Shown here: in pieces, positions 26,761 through 37,961 of the stretch
Numbering within the stretch: the first letter of the stretch is position 1
Layout of the letters: every line of letters starts with the position of its first letter
Assembly (NCBI RefSeq): GCF_900182915.1
Contig: NZ_FXUG01000001.1
Location: 1,240,001-1,304,000, forward strand
DNA: 64,000 nt
Direction: 5' to 3'
Source: Neorhodopirellula lusitana
GTDB lineage: Bacteria > Planctomycetota > Planctomycetia > Pirellulales > Pirellulaceae
The notes under the pieces: generated by a model
Told to the model about the DNA's origin: nothing
Database searches by the model: none
The model's input: the letters and a program-made list of their open reading frames with translations, nothing else
Translations under genes and position numbers: made by a program

Positions 26761-29598
26761 TTAATTCGACTTTGGGATCTTGAACTGGTAGTGGCCACTG
26801 CCAATCTGAATGCGGCGACCAGGGTTCAAGATTTCGATGCCATTTGCGTCATCGAGAGGCTGTCCGCTTTCGGTCACCGAATTGGAAGCGATTGGGAACT
26901 CAACCACTGCGGTTGTGTCGGGCGGAATGACGATATCCAGGTCAATCGAATCGGACGTGGCTTTCCAGTTTGATTCGACTAAACCACGCACGGTTTTGTG
27001 TGAGCACTTCACCCAGTCCAGGTCGGGGACGATTTGGGGGCAGATCACTAAGCGATCGGCACCAACCGCATCCGGTGAGATTTGAATGCCACCGAGCCAG
27101 CGAAAGAACCAAGCGGAAACCGAACCGAACATGGGGTGATTGTTGGAGAACGTTCCGTCGCTACCCGCCCAGTGTTCCCAAAGAGTGGTCGCATCGTTTT
27201 TCAGCATCCAACCCCAAGACGGGAAGGTATCGCGATCAGCCAATTCATAGGCGAGGTCGGTTCGGCTGTTCTTGGACAGTTCTTCCATCACCATTCGAGT
27301 GCCGAAGATTCCGGTGGTCAAATGAGGCCCCACCGGTTTGTTGGTTCCAGCCTTGCTGATCTTGGTCGGCGTCTGGATCGCTGAAACCATTTGATCAAAA
27401 ATCGCTTGCCGGTTTGAATTTGTGGCGGTCCCGAACCCAAGTGCCAAAGACTGTCGTGTTTGGGAACCGTCATCGACTTTGCCCGATGGGATGTCCAAGA
27501 ACGAATCGGCCCATGCTTCAGCGGCGTCGTCTGCCATGGTCTCGAAACGATCCGCATCGGAATCGCGCCCAACGACGCGAGCCAGTCGCGCGACTCGGCG
27601 AGCCGCATCGACAAACATGGCGGTCGTGATCACGGGGCCGCCGGATCGAGTTAACGCTTCGTGATCGCCGAGACCTTTGGTCACGAGTCCTTTCTTGCGA
27701 GCGGAGTTTTCGAGTTCCAGCCAGCGGATCGCGACGGGCAATTGGTCTTCGACTAACGATTCGTCGCCGTAGTGTTGATAGAGTTGTTCGATCAACAGTG
27801 GGTGCGCCATCGCCCAACCCACGCCGCAGTAATTGATGCCAACAAATGGTGCTGTGTCGGTCAAGTTGCCATCGGGGCGTGCGGCATCGTCCCAGTCACG
27901 GACGGTCTTGGCATAGAAGCCCGACATGTCAAAGTTCATCAGGAACGCTTCACTGGTCGCCGCGATATCGCCGCCATAGCCAAACCGTTCACGGTGCGGG
28001 CAATCCGATTGCACACCAACGACGTTAGCCAAGAATGTTTGCCGCGTCACTTCCTGGATTGAATTGAACAGCTCGTTGGAGCAAGAGAATTCTCCGTTGG
28101 ATAGTAAGTCGCTACGTAGCGGAATCCCCTTCATGTCGGCCAGCGAAAGGGGGCTGGAGTCGGCTGACTGCGGAAGTCCCGTGACTTCCATGAATCGAAA
28201 TCCATGAAAGGTAAACTTGGGACGGTAGGTTTCGGGGCCACCGCCGCGGCATGTGTAACGATCCGCCTGCCACGCGAACTCAGGGGCACCGGGGCCGCCT
28301 TTTGAAATCAGCGTGCCATCGGCGAGTTTGCGGTTCCCCTTAATTTGACCGCACACACTGGTCATTGGATTGAGTGTCCCATCGGGATATAGCAGTTCAC
28401 CAAATCGGAATTGAACTTTCGTTCCCGCTGGTGCGTTCAGTGTGATTTCAGGAACACCAGTGAAGTTCTGGCCGAAGTCGACAATTTGAATGCCGGGTTC
28501 GGGCTGGGTGATGGCGACTGCGTCGATGGATTCCGCTGCACGAATTGGCGGGGTCGTTAGCGGTTGCAGCGGTTCCAAAGAAGCATCGACGGGCTGAACT
28601 GGTTTCCAGTCGGCTGAATCGAAATTCGGTGTGTTCCAACCGGGCTGATCCAGTCGAGCGTCGACGACTTCGCCAAGATAAACACTGTTGAATAGCGTTG
28701 GTCCGGGGGTGAACTTCCAGTCCGGACCCGTTGTAATCGTTGACTGGGTTCCATCTTCGTGATCCACGATCAGGCAAGCGATCGCTCGCGGTCGACCTGT
28801 TTCGATACTTCCGCGGATATTGCGATGTCCCCACATGCGAAGCGGCAATGGATTGAACCAACCGTTGCCCAATTCCACACCGATGCAATTGTCGCCTGAC
28901 TGAAGTTGGTCGGTCACATCAAAAGAACTGAACAGGATGCGTTTGTCGAACGCGGTCCAAACTGAATCAAGTTCGTGGTCGCCCACGTGGGCACCGTTTA
29001 AGGAGGCGGCGAAATAACCGAGGCCAGCAACATGCAATCGCGCGCTGACGATTGGTTTGTCCAGCGAGAATTCGTACCGCATCCGTGGTGCAGGGTCGTG
29101 TTCGTAGAACCCGGCGTCGTTGGTTGGCAGTGCTTTGCCGTCGTCGATCCACTGAGCGCCTCGCCAATCGGAAGGCGAATGCAGCGAGTTTTCCCAGAAC
29201 GCGGGTTTGCTCCACGATGCCTCATCGTTCTCGTTGCCATCGCTTTTGGCGTCAGTTCCCCAGCAGCGAACTTGCCAGTGGCAGCGTTGGCCGGCGGGCA
29301 GTGGTTTTCCTGCATAGAGAACTTGTGGTGAGCGTTTCGCGGTGACCTTTCCGGAATCCCATAGGTCGCCCTTCCCTTGGCTAAGAAGTTCCGGAGTGCT
29401 AGCGACAATCACCTGCCACGCTGATTGTTGGGCGCCTCGTTCGGCTGACTCGACACGCCATGTGAGGATCGGAGTTGGGCTGGCCGCAATCGGATCGGTG
29501 TTGCCGTCGCAACGTAAATCAATCGGAGTCATCGCCTGAGTTGATGGCGCGAACTGCGCGCAAACCAACGCCAACAAAACAAGTGTTCTTAATGCCAT
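26761..29598 (-). CDS. GH78 alpha-L-rhamnosidase, exported
   Basis: A 945-residue enzyme with a signal peptide (MALRTLVLLALVCAQ, cleaved near TQA). The order matches multi-domain GH78: an N-terminal Bac_rhamnosid_N region (LRCDGNTDPIAASPTPILTW), beta-sandwich domains, then the (alpha/alpha)6 catalytic domain, which contains QSDCPHRERFGYGGDIAA, the GH78 hallmark with its acidic residues, and a C-terminal beta-sandwich. It releases L-rhamnose from glycans outside the cytoplasm. An L-rhamnose isomerase is encoded 33 kb away at the end of this window, so the sugar is probably catabolised. Confidence 0.93.
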   Translation of the reverse strand: MALRTLVLLALVCAQFAPSTQAMTPIDLRCDGNTDPIAASPTPILTWRVESAERGAQQSAWQVIVASTPELLSQGKGDLWDSGKVTAKRSPQVLYAGKPLPAGQRCHWQVRCWGTDAKSDGNENDEASWSKPAFWENSLHSPSDWRGAQWIDDGKALPTNDAGFYEHDPAPRMRYEFSLDKPIVSARLHVAGLGYFAASLNGAHVGDHELDSVWTAFDKRILFSSFDVTDQLQSGDNCIGVELGNGWFNPLPLRMWGHRNIRGSIETGRPRAIACLIVDHEDGTQSTITTGPDWKFTPGPTLFNSVYLGEVVDARLDQPGWNTPNFDSADWKPVQPVDASLEPLQPLTTPPIRAAESIDAVAITQPEPGIQIVDFGQNFTGVPEITLNAPAGTKVQFRFGELLYPDGTLNPMTSVCGQIKGNRKLADGTLISKGGPGAPEFAWQADRYTCRGGGPETYRPKFTFHGFRFMEVTGLPQSADSSPLSLADMKGIPLRSDLLSNGEFSCSNELFNSIQEVTRQTFLANVVGVQSDCPHRERFGYGGDIAATSEAFLMNFDMSGFYAKTVRDWDDAARPDGNLTDTAPFVGINYCGVGWAMAHPLLIEQLYQHYGDESLVEDQLPVAIRWLELENSARKKGLVTKGLGDHEALTRSGGPVITTAMFVDAARRVARLARVVGRDSDADRFETMADDAAEAWADSFLDIPSGKVDDGSQTRQSLALGFGTATNSNRQAIFDQMVSAIQTPTKISKAGTNKPVGPHLTTGIFGTRMVMEELSKNSRTDLAYELADRDTFPSWGWMLKNDATTLWEHWAGSDGTFSNNHPMFGSVSAWFFRWLGGIQISPDAVGADRLVICPQIVPDLDWVKCSHKTVRGLVESNWKATSDSIDLDIVIPPDTTAVVEFPIASNSVTESGQPLDDANGIEILNPGRRIQIGSGHYQFKIPKSN

Positions 29599-30297
29599 TC
29601 TGATCCAGCTTTACGTTTCGAAGATCCTTGGAACCTGACCAACCTCACGCTAGCGGCCTGTTGAAAATCGCATCGCAAAGTAGCAGAGACGCTCCGTCGT
29701 GCGGTCCGCTGGCCAAAATCGTTGCGTTCTCAAACGCTTTTAGCCGAACAGCACCGGGGCAGTGCCTACTACAATCGATAATCAACAGGTGGAATAGGGA
29801 TCCGGTCGGGGTAGTGATTGAACCTATTGCATGATTGTTTTACATGCAACTATCAGGATTGATCCAAAACATTCTACGTAAGATCCTGTTTCAACAAAGC
29901 CATTTCTATTTGGGAACGGAAGCGTGCGCTCTTAAAACGAGCCAAGGTGAGCCTTGCTCCCTTTAGACAGATGCATGGCACCATCGCTTGCGATCCCCCA
30001 GTGCAATTGGTCTGATTCAAGCTAATGTTCCTAGTAGACTGATGCTTCACCGATAAGCATTTAATGATGTTTGTGCGCATTGGCTATGTGTGGGTGCGTT
30101 AAAAATACAAACCAACTCTTAATAAGATGAGTCTTATGATTTGTTTAGACGCTCGGTCCCTGGAATCAGGGATAAAAAGGTATTCGCCGATGGGAAACAT
30201 TCTGTTGCGGATTGGAGCCTTTATTGGGTTTCCAAACTGGAAAGGGGCATCCAGCACCTCCATTCCCCTCGGCAATCCGAAAGCGTCCGTTCGTATT
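29599..30297. other. divergent promoter region between GH78 and GH2 genes
   Basis: About 700 bp between two divergently transcribed glycoside hydrolase genes. It is more A/T-rich than the flanking coding DNA, especially 29820-30130. The frame of the GH2 gene runs back to 30127, but that stretch has no protein character. Promoters for both genes should lie here; I could not pin a specific operator. Confidence 0.5.
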
Positions 30298-32835
30298 ATG
30301 CAACGTCAACATTCGTGCTGGGGGGTAGCTTGTTTGATTGGCGCAATTGTCATCGCCAGTTCAGTCGCTGAGGCACAAGACAGCCCACGTTTGCGAGAAA
30401 ACTTCGACAACGATTGGTCGTTCCACCTTGGCGAATTGAAAGGGGATTCGGTCGAGGAAAAACGACTGGATCAGGACGGTTGGCAGGATGTCGATTTGCC
30501 GCATGACTTTGGTATCGAAGGACCGTTCGCTAAGTCGAATCCCAGTGGTGGTCCGGGGGGCTATCTTCCCGGAGGTATCGGGTGGTATCGCAAGACGTTT
30601 CAGTTGCCTGGTGATACTTCCGACAAGGCGGTGACGATCTGCTTTGACGGCGTTTATATGAATAGTGAAGTCTGGATCAATGGTCACAGACTTGGTCAAC
30701 GTCCCTACGGTTTCATCGGTTTTCACTACGATCTGACTCCGTACCTGGTTAAGGACGGAGAGAACGTTTTGGAGGTGCGAGTCGACAATGCGAAACAGCC
30801 TTCGTCGCGTTGGTATACCGGATCAGGTATTTACCGTCACGTTTGGTTGACCACGACGAACAAGTTGCGAGTGCCTCAGTGGGGAACTCAAGTTAGCACG
30901 CCAAGTATCACTCCGTCGCTGGCCCAGGTGGCGGTCAATACGACGATCAACAATGGCAGCGATGCACCCAAGAGCGTCATTGTGAAGCAGCATGTCATGG
31001 ATGGCGACGGAGCTATCGTGGCAACCGGCGTTGAGGTGGTCGAATTAGCTGGTGGAGCGGAGCAGGTTGTTTCGCAGACCGTCGAGTTACCCAGTCCCGA
31101 AATGTGGTCCCCTGACGCTCCGAGCCTATACACGTTGCGAACGGAATTGTTCGATGCCCAAGACGAAACCGAGGCATCCGAGGACGGAAGTCCCGGCAGC
31201 GTTCTGGCGGATCGATACGACACTGTGTTTGGTGTTCGGCAAATGCGTTTCGATCCCGCCAACGGTTTCTTCTTGAATGACAAGAGTGTGATCTTCAAGG
31301 GAGTTTGCAATCACGACGATCTTGGTCCCCTGGGAGCTGCGTTTTGGGATCAGGCACTCGAACGACGTCTGCAAATGCTGAAAGACATGGGTTGCAACGC
31401 AATTCGTACTGCCCACAATCCGCCGCCACCACAGTTGTTGGACATGTGCGACCGGATGGGATTCCTGGTCGTGGACGAAACGTTTGATAAGTGGCGTTTC
31501 ACGTGGGGATTTGAAGACGGAAAATTGGTTTGTGGTCGTCGCACGCAACAAGGCTATGCGTCCTACATTGATGAGTGGCAAGAAAAAGATCTGACCGATC
31601 ACCTGTTGCGTGACCGTAACCATCCATCGGTGATCATGTGGAGTATCGGCAACGAGCTACCAGAAGCACAGAAGCACGGTGAGTTGGAAACCGTCAAGCG
31701 AATGAGTGATCTCTGTCACGAACTCGATCCAACGCGGCCTGTCACGGTAGGTTGCAACCAGATCTCCGGTGTGAACGAAACCGGCTTTGCTGAGCTGCTT
31801 GATCTAGTCGGGTACAACGGCGGCGGTCGGTCTTGCTTCCAGTACGAAGCAGATCACGAGCGGTTTCCGAATCGCTTCATCTATGCGTCGGAGGTTCCTC
31901 ACTCGTTGCAGACTCGTGGTGAGTACCGGACACATTCACGATTCCGTGAAAAGCAAAGTCAACCCGCGCCACTAACACCAGATGAAGTCTTTACCGAAAC
32001 GAATGGTCGGTATGAGTCTTCGTATGACAACGCGGGCGTCCGAATCACTGCGCGGGATTCTTGGCGATTGACCAAGACGTTGCCGTTCGTGGCAGGCGAG
32101 TTCCGCTGGACCGGTTTTGACTACATCGGCGAGTCGGGCGGCTGGCCGCGCGTGTTGGGCAATTTTGGGATCATTGACTTGTGCAATTTCCCGAAAGACA
32201 CGTACTATTTTTATCAGAGCCAATGGACCGACGAACCGATGGTTCACTTGTTGCCGCATTGGACGTGGCCGGGTAAGGAAGGCACCACGATACCCGTATG
32301 GTGCTACACGAACTGCGACAGCGTGGAGCTGTTTTTGAATGGGGAATCGCTGGGCAGCCGAGAGTTCACAGCCGAAAACGACATGCACATGGAATGGCTT
32401 GTCCCGTATCAGCCCGGTGAACTGAAGGCGGTTGCGACGAAAGATGGGAAGGTGATTCGCACCTGCGTCACGCATACCGCTGGTGAGGCGACTGAGATGA
32501 CCGTATCGCCGGATCAGTCGGAACTGGTGGTTGGCAATCGGGATTTGTCGTACGTGACGATTCGCGTCCTTGATGCGGATGGAAACTTCGTTCCCAAGGC
32601 GGCTGCGAAGGTGACGCTGGAAGTGGAAGGCCCGGGACGACTGCTGGCCGTGGGCGCTGGCGATCCGATGAGCCACGAAGACTTTCAGGGCAACGTTGTC
32701 ACAACGTTCAACGGTCTCGCGTTGGCAATCATTGCCGATACAGGCGAGCCTGGCGAGATCGTGTTGAAGGCAACTGCGGACGGACTGCCGTCGGTGGAGT
32801 GCCAAATCAGCGTGACGAAAGAAGCTGGTCTTTAG
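30298..32835 (+). CDS. GH2 beta-galactosidase-like enzyme, exported
   Basis: ATG at 30298 is chosen over the open frame from 30127 because it starts a signal peptide (CWGVACLIGAIVIASSVAEA). The 845-residue protein has the N-terminal jelly-roll (GGIGWYRKTFQLP), an immunoglobulin-like domain and the TIM barrel. Acid/base Glu453 is in WSIGNELPE, and the probable nucleophile Glu601 is in AGEFRWTGFDYIGE. A DUF4982-type C-terminal domain (CDSVELFLNGESLG) follows, then an Ig-like end domain. It hydrolyses a beta-linked sugar, probably galactose, from polysaccharide; the exact sugar could differ. Confidence 0.9.
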   Translation: MQRQHSCWGVACLIGAIVIASSVAEAQDSPRLRENFDNDWSFHLGELKGDSVEEKRLDQDGWQDVDLPHDFGIEGPFAKSNPSGGPGGYLPGGIGWYRKTFQLPGDTSDKAVTICFDGVYMNSEVWINGHRLGQRPYGFIGFHYDLTPYLVKDGENVLEVRVDNAKQPSSRWYTGSGIYRHVWLTTTNKLRVPQWGTQVSTPSITPSLAQVAVNTTINNGSDAPKSVIVKQHVMDGDGAIVATGVEVVELAGGAEQVVSQTVELPSPEMWSPDAPSLYTLRTELFDAQDETEASEDGSPGSVLADRYDTVFGVRQMRFDPANGFFLNDKSVIFKGVCNHDDLGPLGAAFWDQALERRLQMLKDMGCNAIRTAHNPPPPQLLDMCDRMGFLVVDETFDKWRFTWGFEDGKLVCGRRTQQGYASYIDEWQEKDLTDHLLRDRNHPSVIMWSIGNELPEAQKHGELETVKRMSDLCHELDPTRPVTVGCNQISGVNETGFAELLDLVGYNGGGRSCFQYEADHERFPNRFIYASEVPHSLQTRGEYRTHSRFREKQSQPAPLTPDEVFTETNGRYESSYDNAGVRITARDSWRLTKTLPFVAGEFRWTGFDYIGESGGWPRVLGNFGIIDLCNFPKDTYYFYQSQWTDEPMVHLLPHWTWPGKEGTTIPVWCYTNCDSVELFLNGESLGSREFTAENDMHMEWLVPYQPGELKAVATKDGKVIRTCVTHTAGEATEMTVSPDQSELVVGNRDLSYVTIRVLDADGNFVPKAAAKVTLEVEGPGRLLAVGAGDPMSHEDFQGNVVTTFNGLALAIIADTGEPGEIVLKATADGLPSVECQISVTKEAGL

Positions 32836-33081
32836 AGCGTTTTTAAGAATGCCGTAGGCCGTAGCGGAAGCCGTCGAGACTTTCGATCCCCACGCCGGCT
32901 TGCGAAACTCTTAACAAGTTACGCTACGACAAAAATTAAAACGCCTTTGGCTCGCTGTAACTTGTATGCTGCTTTGGAGGAGGAGCCGTCCTTCAAAGCA
33001 GCTGTATTCTGATGCACGCTGACGAAGCAGGTCGCCTGCGTGCGGTCGCAAGAAGCCGTCTGCCTAGGATCGTTCGACTAG

Positions 33082-35454
33082 TCAGCTAATTGGATAAGAC
33101 TTTCCGGGCTGCGTTTCGAGGTTCCAGGTTTGTTCGCCGTAGGTGACGCGGCATGGAAGGCCCGCCTTGGAATGGATGGTGGCTTCCATCAGTTGCCCGT
33201 CTGTCCAGGCAATGTCGACCTCGAATCCGCCCCTCGCACGCAGGCCTTTCACGCTGCCGCTTGGCCACACGCTGGGCAGTGCAGGCAACAGCCGGATTTC
33301 GTTGGCGTGGCTTTGGACCAACATTTCACAGTAGCCAGCCGTTGCGCCCAAGTTGCCATCAATTTGGAAGGGCGGGTGAGAGCAAAGCAGGTTGGGGTAA
33401 ACGCCACCACCGCTTTCGCCATACACCATTTTCGTGCTGTAGACGACATTAATCAGATTCTGCAGCAGTTTGTGGGCGCGATCGCCGTTCCATAACCGTG
33501 CCCAAAAGTTGATCTTCCAGGCACGGCTCCAGCCCGTGCTGCCATCGCCGCGTGCATTGAGCGACACCTCGGCCGCATCAGCAAGTTCGGGTGTGCCAGC
33601 GCGAGTGATCTGTCGGCCGGGGTGTAACGCAAACAGGTGAGAAACGTGACGGTGGGTATCTTCGGGATCGTCCTTGTCGGCTTCCCATTCCTGCAGCTGT
33701 CCCCACTTGCCGATCTTGGGCTTGAGCAACTTGTCACGAAGCTCAGCGATGTGGTCTCGGAAGGCTTTGTCGTCGCCCAGGATGTCAGCGGCCTCGATCG
33801 TGTTGGTGAAGAGGTCGTACACAATCTCTTGATCGTAGGTGACGCCTTCTTCGGCGGGGCCGTGTTCGGGTGACCAGCCGTCCGGAGTGACCAGCGTGCC
33901 GTCTTCGCGTCGCAGGAGGTGATCGTCCCAGAACTGGCTTACCTCTTTCAACACGGGGTAAGCGGTGGTGCGTAGGTAGTCCTTGTCTCGCCCGAATGCG
34001 AAGTGTTCCCAAAGGTGTTGGGCGTACCAAGCGCTGCCCGGGGGATTCCATTTCCAAAACGAAATTCCGCAGGCGTTGTTCATCGTCTGCAGGGTCCAGC
34101 CACGGACGTCACCGTAGTGCCCGCGTGTATTCACGGCACTTACCTGGCGGATGCTGTTGACGTAATCGATGAATGGCTTGTGGCATTCCGCCATGTTCGC
34201 AGGCTCGGCGGGCCAGTAGTTCATCTCGAAGTTGATGTTGGAATGATAATCGCCAGCCCATGCCGGTCGGTTGCTATCGTTCCAGTTGCCTTGCAAGTTC
34301 GCGGGCAACGATCCGGGCCGTGAGCAACTGATCAACAGGTACCGTCCGAATTGGCAAAACAGTGCTTCCAGTGCGGGGTCGGCGAGACCGGATTCACTCG
34401 TTCCATTCGCCGCGTAGCTTTGCAGCCTCGCTAATGTGGTCTTGCCTAGCAATTCCGGCGACGTCGTTCCCAGGTTGATCGCAAACCGTCGGAAGATCGC
34501 TTGATGGTCTTCGACGTGCCGGTTCGTTAACGCCGTCACGTCTTGTTGGGCCGCTCCGCTGACTCTCGCGGTGACTGAATCATGGGGGTGATCACCGAGC
34601 CACTGTTTCGTATGGTCTTGGGCAAAGTTGGTGCCCGCGGCCAGGATCAACGTGAGGCTGTTGCAGTTCTCAAATCGAAGGTTGCGAGATGAATCGGAAT
34701 GATCATCGATTGCAACGGTACCGTCGTCGCATTGTGCAACGAGTTGGGCTTCGTAGGCAAAGCCGTTGCCAAGCGTGCCAACCGATGTCAACTTCGGGTG
34801 TCCATCGGCACTGACAAGCGAGTCAATCTTCGCGTCGTGCATGTCCGTCAGCCTGACTCGTCCCGACAAGGCACCGGGTTGGTCGGCCGTTAAATGAACG
34901 ACAATCACACCATCGGGATGGCTGGCGAATGCCGTTCGCCGATATTGCACGCCCTCGTGTTGGTAGCTGACCTGATGGATGGCGCGGTCAATGTCCAATT
35001 CGCGGCGATAGTGCGAGACCCTCGCAAAGTCATGCCCTGAATCGATGTAAACGTCACCGAAGGCTTGGTGAGCCCCCAGGTTCTGCTCTTCCTCTTCATC
35101 AGTTTCGCCGAGCACTCCGCTGGCAACGCGATCACCGGTCCAGAGACTGATTTCGTTGAACTGAATCCGCTCGGTTTCGGTGCCGCCAAAGAGCATCGCT
35201 CCGAGGGGCCCGTTTCCAATGGGCAATGCTTCGGTCATCCAGACTTTGGCCGGACGGTCGTACCACAGCGTGAGTTCGTCCGTCTTGTTGTCGGTGTCGT
35301 GTTTGACGTCTTCGCCGAGCGTGTCTTGGCCCAGTGCGAAATCGCCACCCGGAATCATGGGTTGCGTTCCGATTGCCGCGGCGGCAAGCGTGCTGGTTCG
35401 TAAGAAACGACGTCGTGAAAGCGCGCGGGCTAACGTTTCAAAGTTGTCTGCCAT
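33082..35454 (-). CDS. GH95 alpha-L-fucosidase/galactosidase, Tat-exported
   Basis: ATG at 35454 is preferred because it places a twin-arginine motif (SRRRFLR, residues 13-19) near the N-terminus; the frame itself opens at 35502. The N-terminal GH95 domain begins with WYDRPAKVWMTEALPIGNG. The catalytic region has HSNINFEMNYWPAEPAN, the SPEH motif (GWSPEHGPAEE) and FQIDGNLGATAGYCEML, matching the Asn, Glu and Asp positions known for GH95. Length 790. It cleaves alpha-1,2-linked L-fucose, or galactose in some members. A GH29 fucosidase lies at the other end of the window, so fucosylated substrates recur. Confidence 0.92.
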   Translation of the reverse strand: MADNFETLARALSRRRFLRTSTLAAAAIGTQPMIPGGDFALGQDTLGEDVKHDTDNKTDELTLWYDRPAKVWMTEALPIGNGPLGAMLFGGTETERIQFNEISLWTGDRVASGVLGETDEEEEQNLGAHQAFGDVYIDSGHDFARVSHYRRELDIDRAIHQVSYQHEGVQYRRTAFASHPDGVIVVHLTADQPGALSGRVRLTDMHDAKIDSLVSADGHPKLTSVGTLGNGFAYEAQLVAQCDDGTVAIDDHSDSSRNLRFENCNSLTLILAAGTNFAQDHTKQWLGDHPHDSVTARVSGAAQQDVTALTNRHVEDHQAIFRRFAINLGTTSPELLGKTTLARLQSYAANGTSESGLADPALEALFCQFGRYLLISCSRPGSLPANLQGNWNDSNRPAWAGDYHSNINFEMNYWPAEPANMAECHKPFIDYVNSIRQVSAVNTRGHYGDVRGWTLQTMNNACGISFWKWNPPGSAWYAQHLWEHFAFGRDKDYLRTTAYPVLKEVSQFWDDHLLRREDGTLVTPDGWSPEHGPAEEGVTYDQEIVYDLFTNTIEAADILGDDKAFRDHIAELRDKLLKPKIGKWGQLQEWEADKDDPEDTHRHVSHLFALHPGRQITRAGTPELADAAEVSLNARGDGSTGWSRAWKINFWARLWNGDRAHKLLQNLINVVYSTKMVYGESGGGVYPNLLCSHPPFQIDGNLGATAGYCEMLVQSHANEIRLLPALPSVWPSGSVKGLRARGGFEVDIAWTDGQLMEATIHSKAGLPCRVTYGEQTWNLETQPGKSYPIS

Positions 35455-35757
35455 GATGATTTTCCAAAGGGAAACGTAGGTGCTATGGAGTCCTACTTGC
35501 ATAGCGAATTGAGTTGTCCGCGGCCAGGACGCTTATTGGCTTAAGTGGCGAGTAGGCGAAGGTCGGCTGTTGCCAAAGCCGGTCGGTTCGCTCTTATCAT
35601 GCTGGTCCGGCAGACGCCGCACCGCAATTGGATTTTCCGCTTTCTCACTAAACCCATGCCAGTCGTCCGGCTTCCTGGCTTTCGAAAACTGGCTTGACGC
35701 AGTTGGAGGTCTGCATCGGCGAGTCCGGCATGGTCCATCACACCAGCAGAAGGGGGG
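35455..35757. other. intergenic region between GH95 and pncA genes
   Basis: About 300 bp with no supported gene. It contains the promoter side of the GH95 gene (minus strand) and the tail end of the pncA gene. No clear hairpin or repeat was seen. Confidence 0.4.
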
Positions 35758-36396
35758 CTAGCTGGGGGCAGTGCTGTTTGGTGCTAGCCAGCGAGCACTG
35801 GTCACGCACTGGACACCGGCCTGTTTCATTTCAGTGATGGCGGCTTCGCAGTCTCCCGCGTTTAGTTCCACACCGCGGCATGCGTCTTCGATTAGCCAAG
35901 TGCGGAATCCTAGGCGGATGGAGTCCAGAGCGGTGGCGCGAACGCAGTAGTCGGTTGCTAGGCCGACGATGAAGTTGTCGGTCACTCGGTGATCGCGAAG
36001 GTAAGTTCCCATGCCCGTTTCATGGTTCCCGCCGTTGTCGAAGAAGCCGCTGTAGCTATCCAGGCGAGGTTCGGTGCCCTTGTGGAATACTTCCGCAATC
36101 GATGTTGTATGAAGTTGATCGTGCATCGCTGCGCCGTGGCTGTTCTGGACGCAGTGGGTGGGCCACAGGACTTGGTCAAGGCCATCGAGATTGACAACGT
36201 CACCGACGGAGTGACCAGGGTGTTGTGATACAAAGCTCATGTGATTGGGCGGATGCCAATCTTGGGTTGCAACGACGAGTTGGAAGAACGGTTGTAGGCG
36301 ATTGACGATCGAGATGATTGTGTCGCCATGGGGAACCGCTAATGCACCACCCGGCAAAAAGTCATTTTGGATGTCAACCATGATAAGGGCGTTCAT
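35758..36396 (-). CDS. pncA: nicotinamidase
   Basis: A 212-residue isochorismatase-fold amidase that converts nicotinamide to nicotinate and ammonia. The catalytic triad is visible: Asp8 in VDIQNDF, Lys106 in HKGTEP and Cys151 in [10 protein letters not shown]. Metal ligands appear in QDWHPPNH (Asp46, His48) and WPTHC (His81). It follows pncB in a minus-strand operon with an ATGA overlap, so both steps from nicotinamide to nicotinate mononucleotide are made together. Confidence 0.95.
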   Translation of the reverse strand: MNALIMVDIQNDFLPGGALAVPHGDTIISIVNRLQPFFQLVVATQDWHPPNHMSFVSQHPGHSVGDVVNLDGLDQVLWPTHCVQNSHGAAMHDQLHTTSIAEVFHKGTEPRLDSYSGFFDNGGNHETGMGTYLRDHRVTDNFIVGLATDYCVRATALDSIRLGFRTWLIEDACRGVELNAGDCEAAITEMKQAGVQCVTSARWLAPNSTAPS

Positions 36397-37868
36397 GATC
36401 GGTTTCTCGCTTCCAGGATCATGGCGGCCTTGGTTTCGTAGAGTGATTTTTCCAAGCCGACTGGATAGGAATGCGGGTTATCAAAACGTTGCACCCCTTT
36501 GGGTGTGCGTTGGATTTGAGTGGTCACGTGTTGCCGGATTTCTTGCAACGTCGGCGTGGAGTATACGTTGGCACCATCGCGAAAGATGGGGACCAATAGG
36601 TCAGCCGATTGACTGTCCGCATCAAAGTGTTTCCGGCGAGTTGAGTCGGCGGGGTCGATCATCGTCACATCGGTTGGAAGCTCTTGGTGCATTTCGATGT
36701 TGTAGATCATGTCGCCGCGGTGTTCGGACGGTTTCTCGAAGCGACGCACCTGCAGGATGCCAGGGTTGCTAACCTTGATGGATTGTTCGGAAAGCTTGAT
36801 GCGATATTGCCAAACGCCTTGTTCGTCTCGGATCGCTCCGAGCTTGTAGACGCCACCCAGTGCGGGTTGGTCAAAGGCGGTGACCAGTTTGGTGCCAACG
36901 CCCCATGTATCGATCTTGGCACCCTGGTATTTCAGGCTTTCGATCAAGCGCTCATCGAGATCATTGCTGGCGACGATCGAAGCGTCGGGGAATCCACCGT
37001 CGTCCAGGATCTTGCGTGCTTCGATACTCAGCCACGCTAGGTCACCGGAATCGAGCCGGATCCCCAGCATCTCGTGCCCGGATTTTCGCAAGGTGCGGCC
37101 AATCTCGACTGCCGTGCGCACACCTTCCAGAGTGTCATACGTGTCCACCAGGAAGACGCAGTTATTGGGCATGGCTTGAGCGTAAATCTCGAACGCTTCT
37201 CTCTCGCTGGGGAACGTCATCACCCAGCTGTGAGCGTGCGTTCCGACTACCGGAATTCCGAATTGCTTGCCTGCTAGAACATTGGATGTGGCGGAACAGC
37301 CCCCGATGTAGGCGGCGCGTGAAGCGGATAGAGAACCATCGATGCCTTGAGCTCGCCGCAATCCGAACTCGATCACACGGTCGCCTTCCGCGGCCGTGCA
37401 TATACGGGCAGCTTTGGTGGCGATCAAGGTTTGGAAGTTGATGATGTTCAGTAGCGGCGTTTCCAATAATTGGCACTGCAAGATCGGCCCCGTCACCCGG
37501 ACCAACGGCTCGTGTGGGTACACCGCGGTGCCTTCGGGCATCGCATCGATGTGGCAGGTCAGACGCAGCTGACCTAGGTATTCGAGGAACGCTTCGTCGA
37601 ACAAGGGTTTTGAATCAGCGCCCGTCAGCGACGCCAAGTATTTCAAATCGTCCGCATGAAAGTGGAAGCCCTCCAGGAACTCAATCGCGGTTTGCAGTCC
37701 GCATGCGAGCGAGAAACCACCTTCAAACGGATTCTTACGGAAGAACAGATGAAACACCGACTCGCGTTCGGCCAGGTCTTGTTTCCAATAGCCGTAAGCC
37801 ATCGTGAGCTGATACAGGTCCGTCAACATCGCCAGCGAAGGGCGATAAAGCTGTTCGAGATGATTCAT
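36393..37868 (-). CDS. pncB: nicotinate phosphoribosyltransferase
   Basis: A 491-residue enzyme of the NAD salvage (Preiss-Handler) route that makes nicotinate mononucleotide from nicotinate and PRPP. ATG at 37868 ([14 protein letters not shown]) is preferred to the frame start at 37910, since [15 protein letters not shown] aligns with the usual N-terminus. Other markers are [20 protein letters not shown] and [13 protein letters not shown], the last being the phosphate-binding region. The stop overlaps the start of pncA. Confidence 0.95.
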   Translation of the reverse strand: MNHLEQLYRPSLAMLTDLYQLTMAYGYWKQDLAERESVFHLFFRKNPFEGGFSLACGLQTAIEFLEGFHFHADDLKYLASLTGADSKPLFDEAFLEYLGQLRLTCHIDAMPEGTAVYPHEPLVRVTGPILQCQLLETPLLNIINFQTLIATKAARICTAAEGDRVIEFGLRRAQGIDGSLSASRAAYIGGCSATSNVLAGKQFGIPVVGTHAHSWVMTFPSEREAFEIYAQAMPNNCVFLVDTYDTLEGVRTAVEIGRTLRKSGHEMLGIRLDSGDLAWLSIEARKILDDGGFPDASIVASNDLDERLIESLKYQGAKIDTWGVGTKLVTAFDQPALGGVYKLGAIRDEQGVWQYRIKLSEQSIKVSNPGILQVRRFEKPSEHRGDMIYNIEMHQELPTDVTMIDPADSTRRKHFDADSQSADLLVPIFRDGANVYSTPTLQEIRQHVTTQIQRTPKGVQRFDNPHSYPVGLEKSLYETKAAMILEARNRS

Positions 37869-37961
37869 GCTATCGATTGTTGACCGCGAGCCCCGGCGAG
37901 TCCACTCCATGAGGCCACGAATGGATTCAGCCGAGAAAAAGCAGAGCCTCAGTTTGAATCT

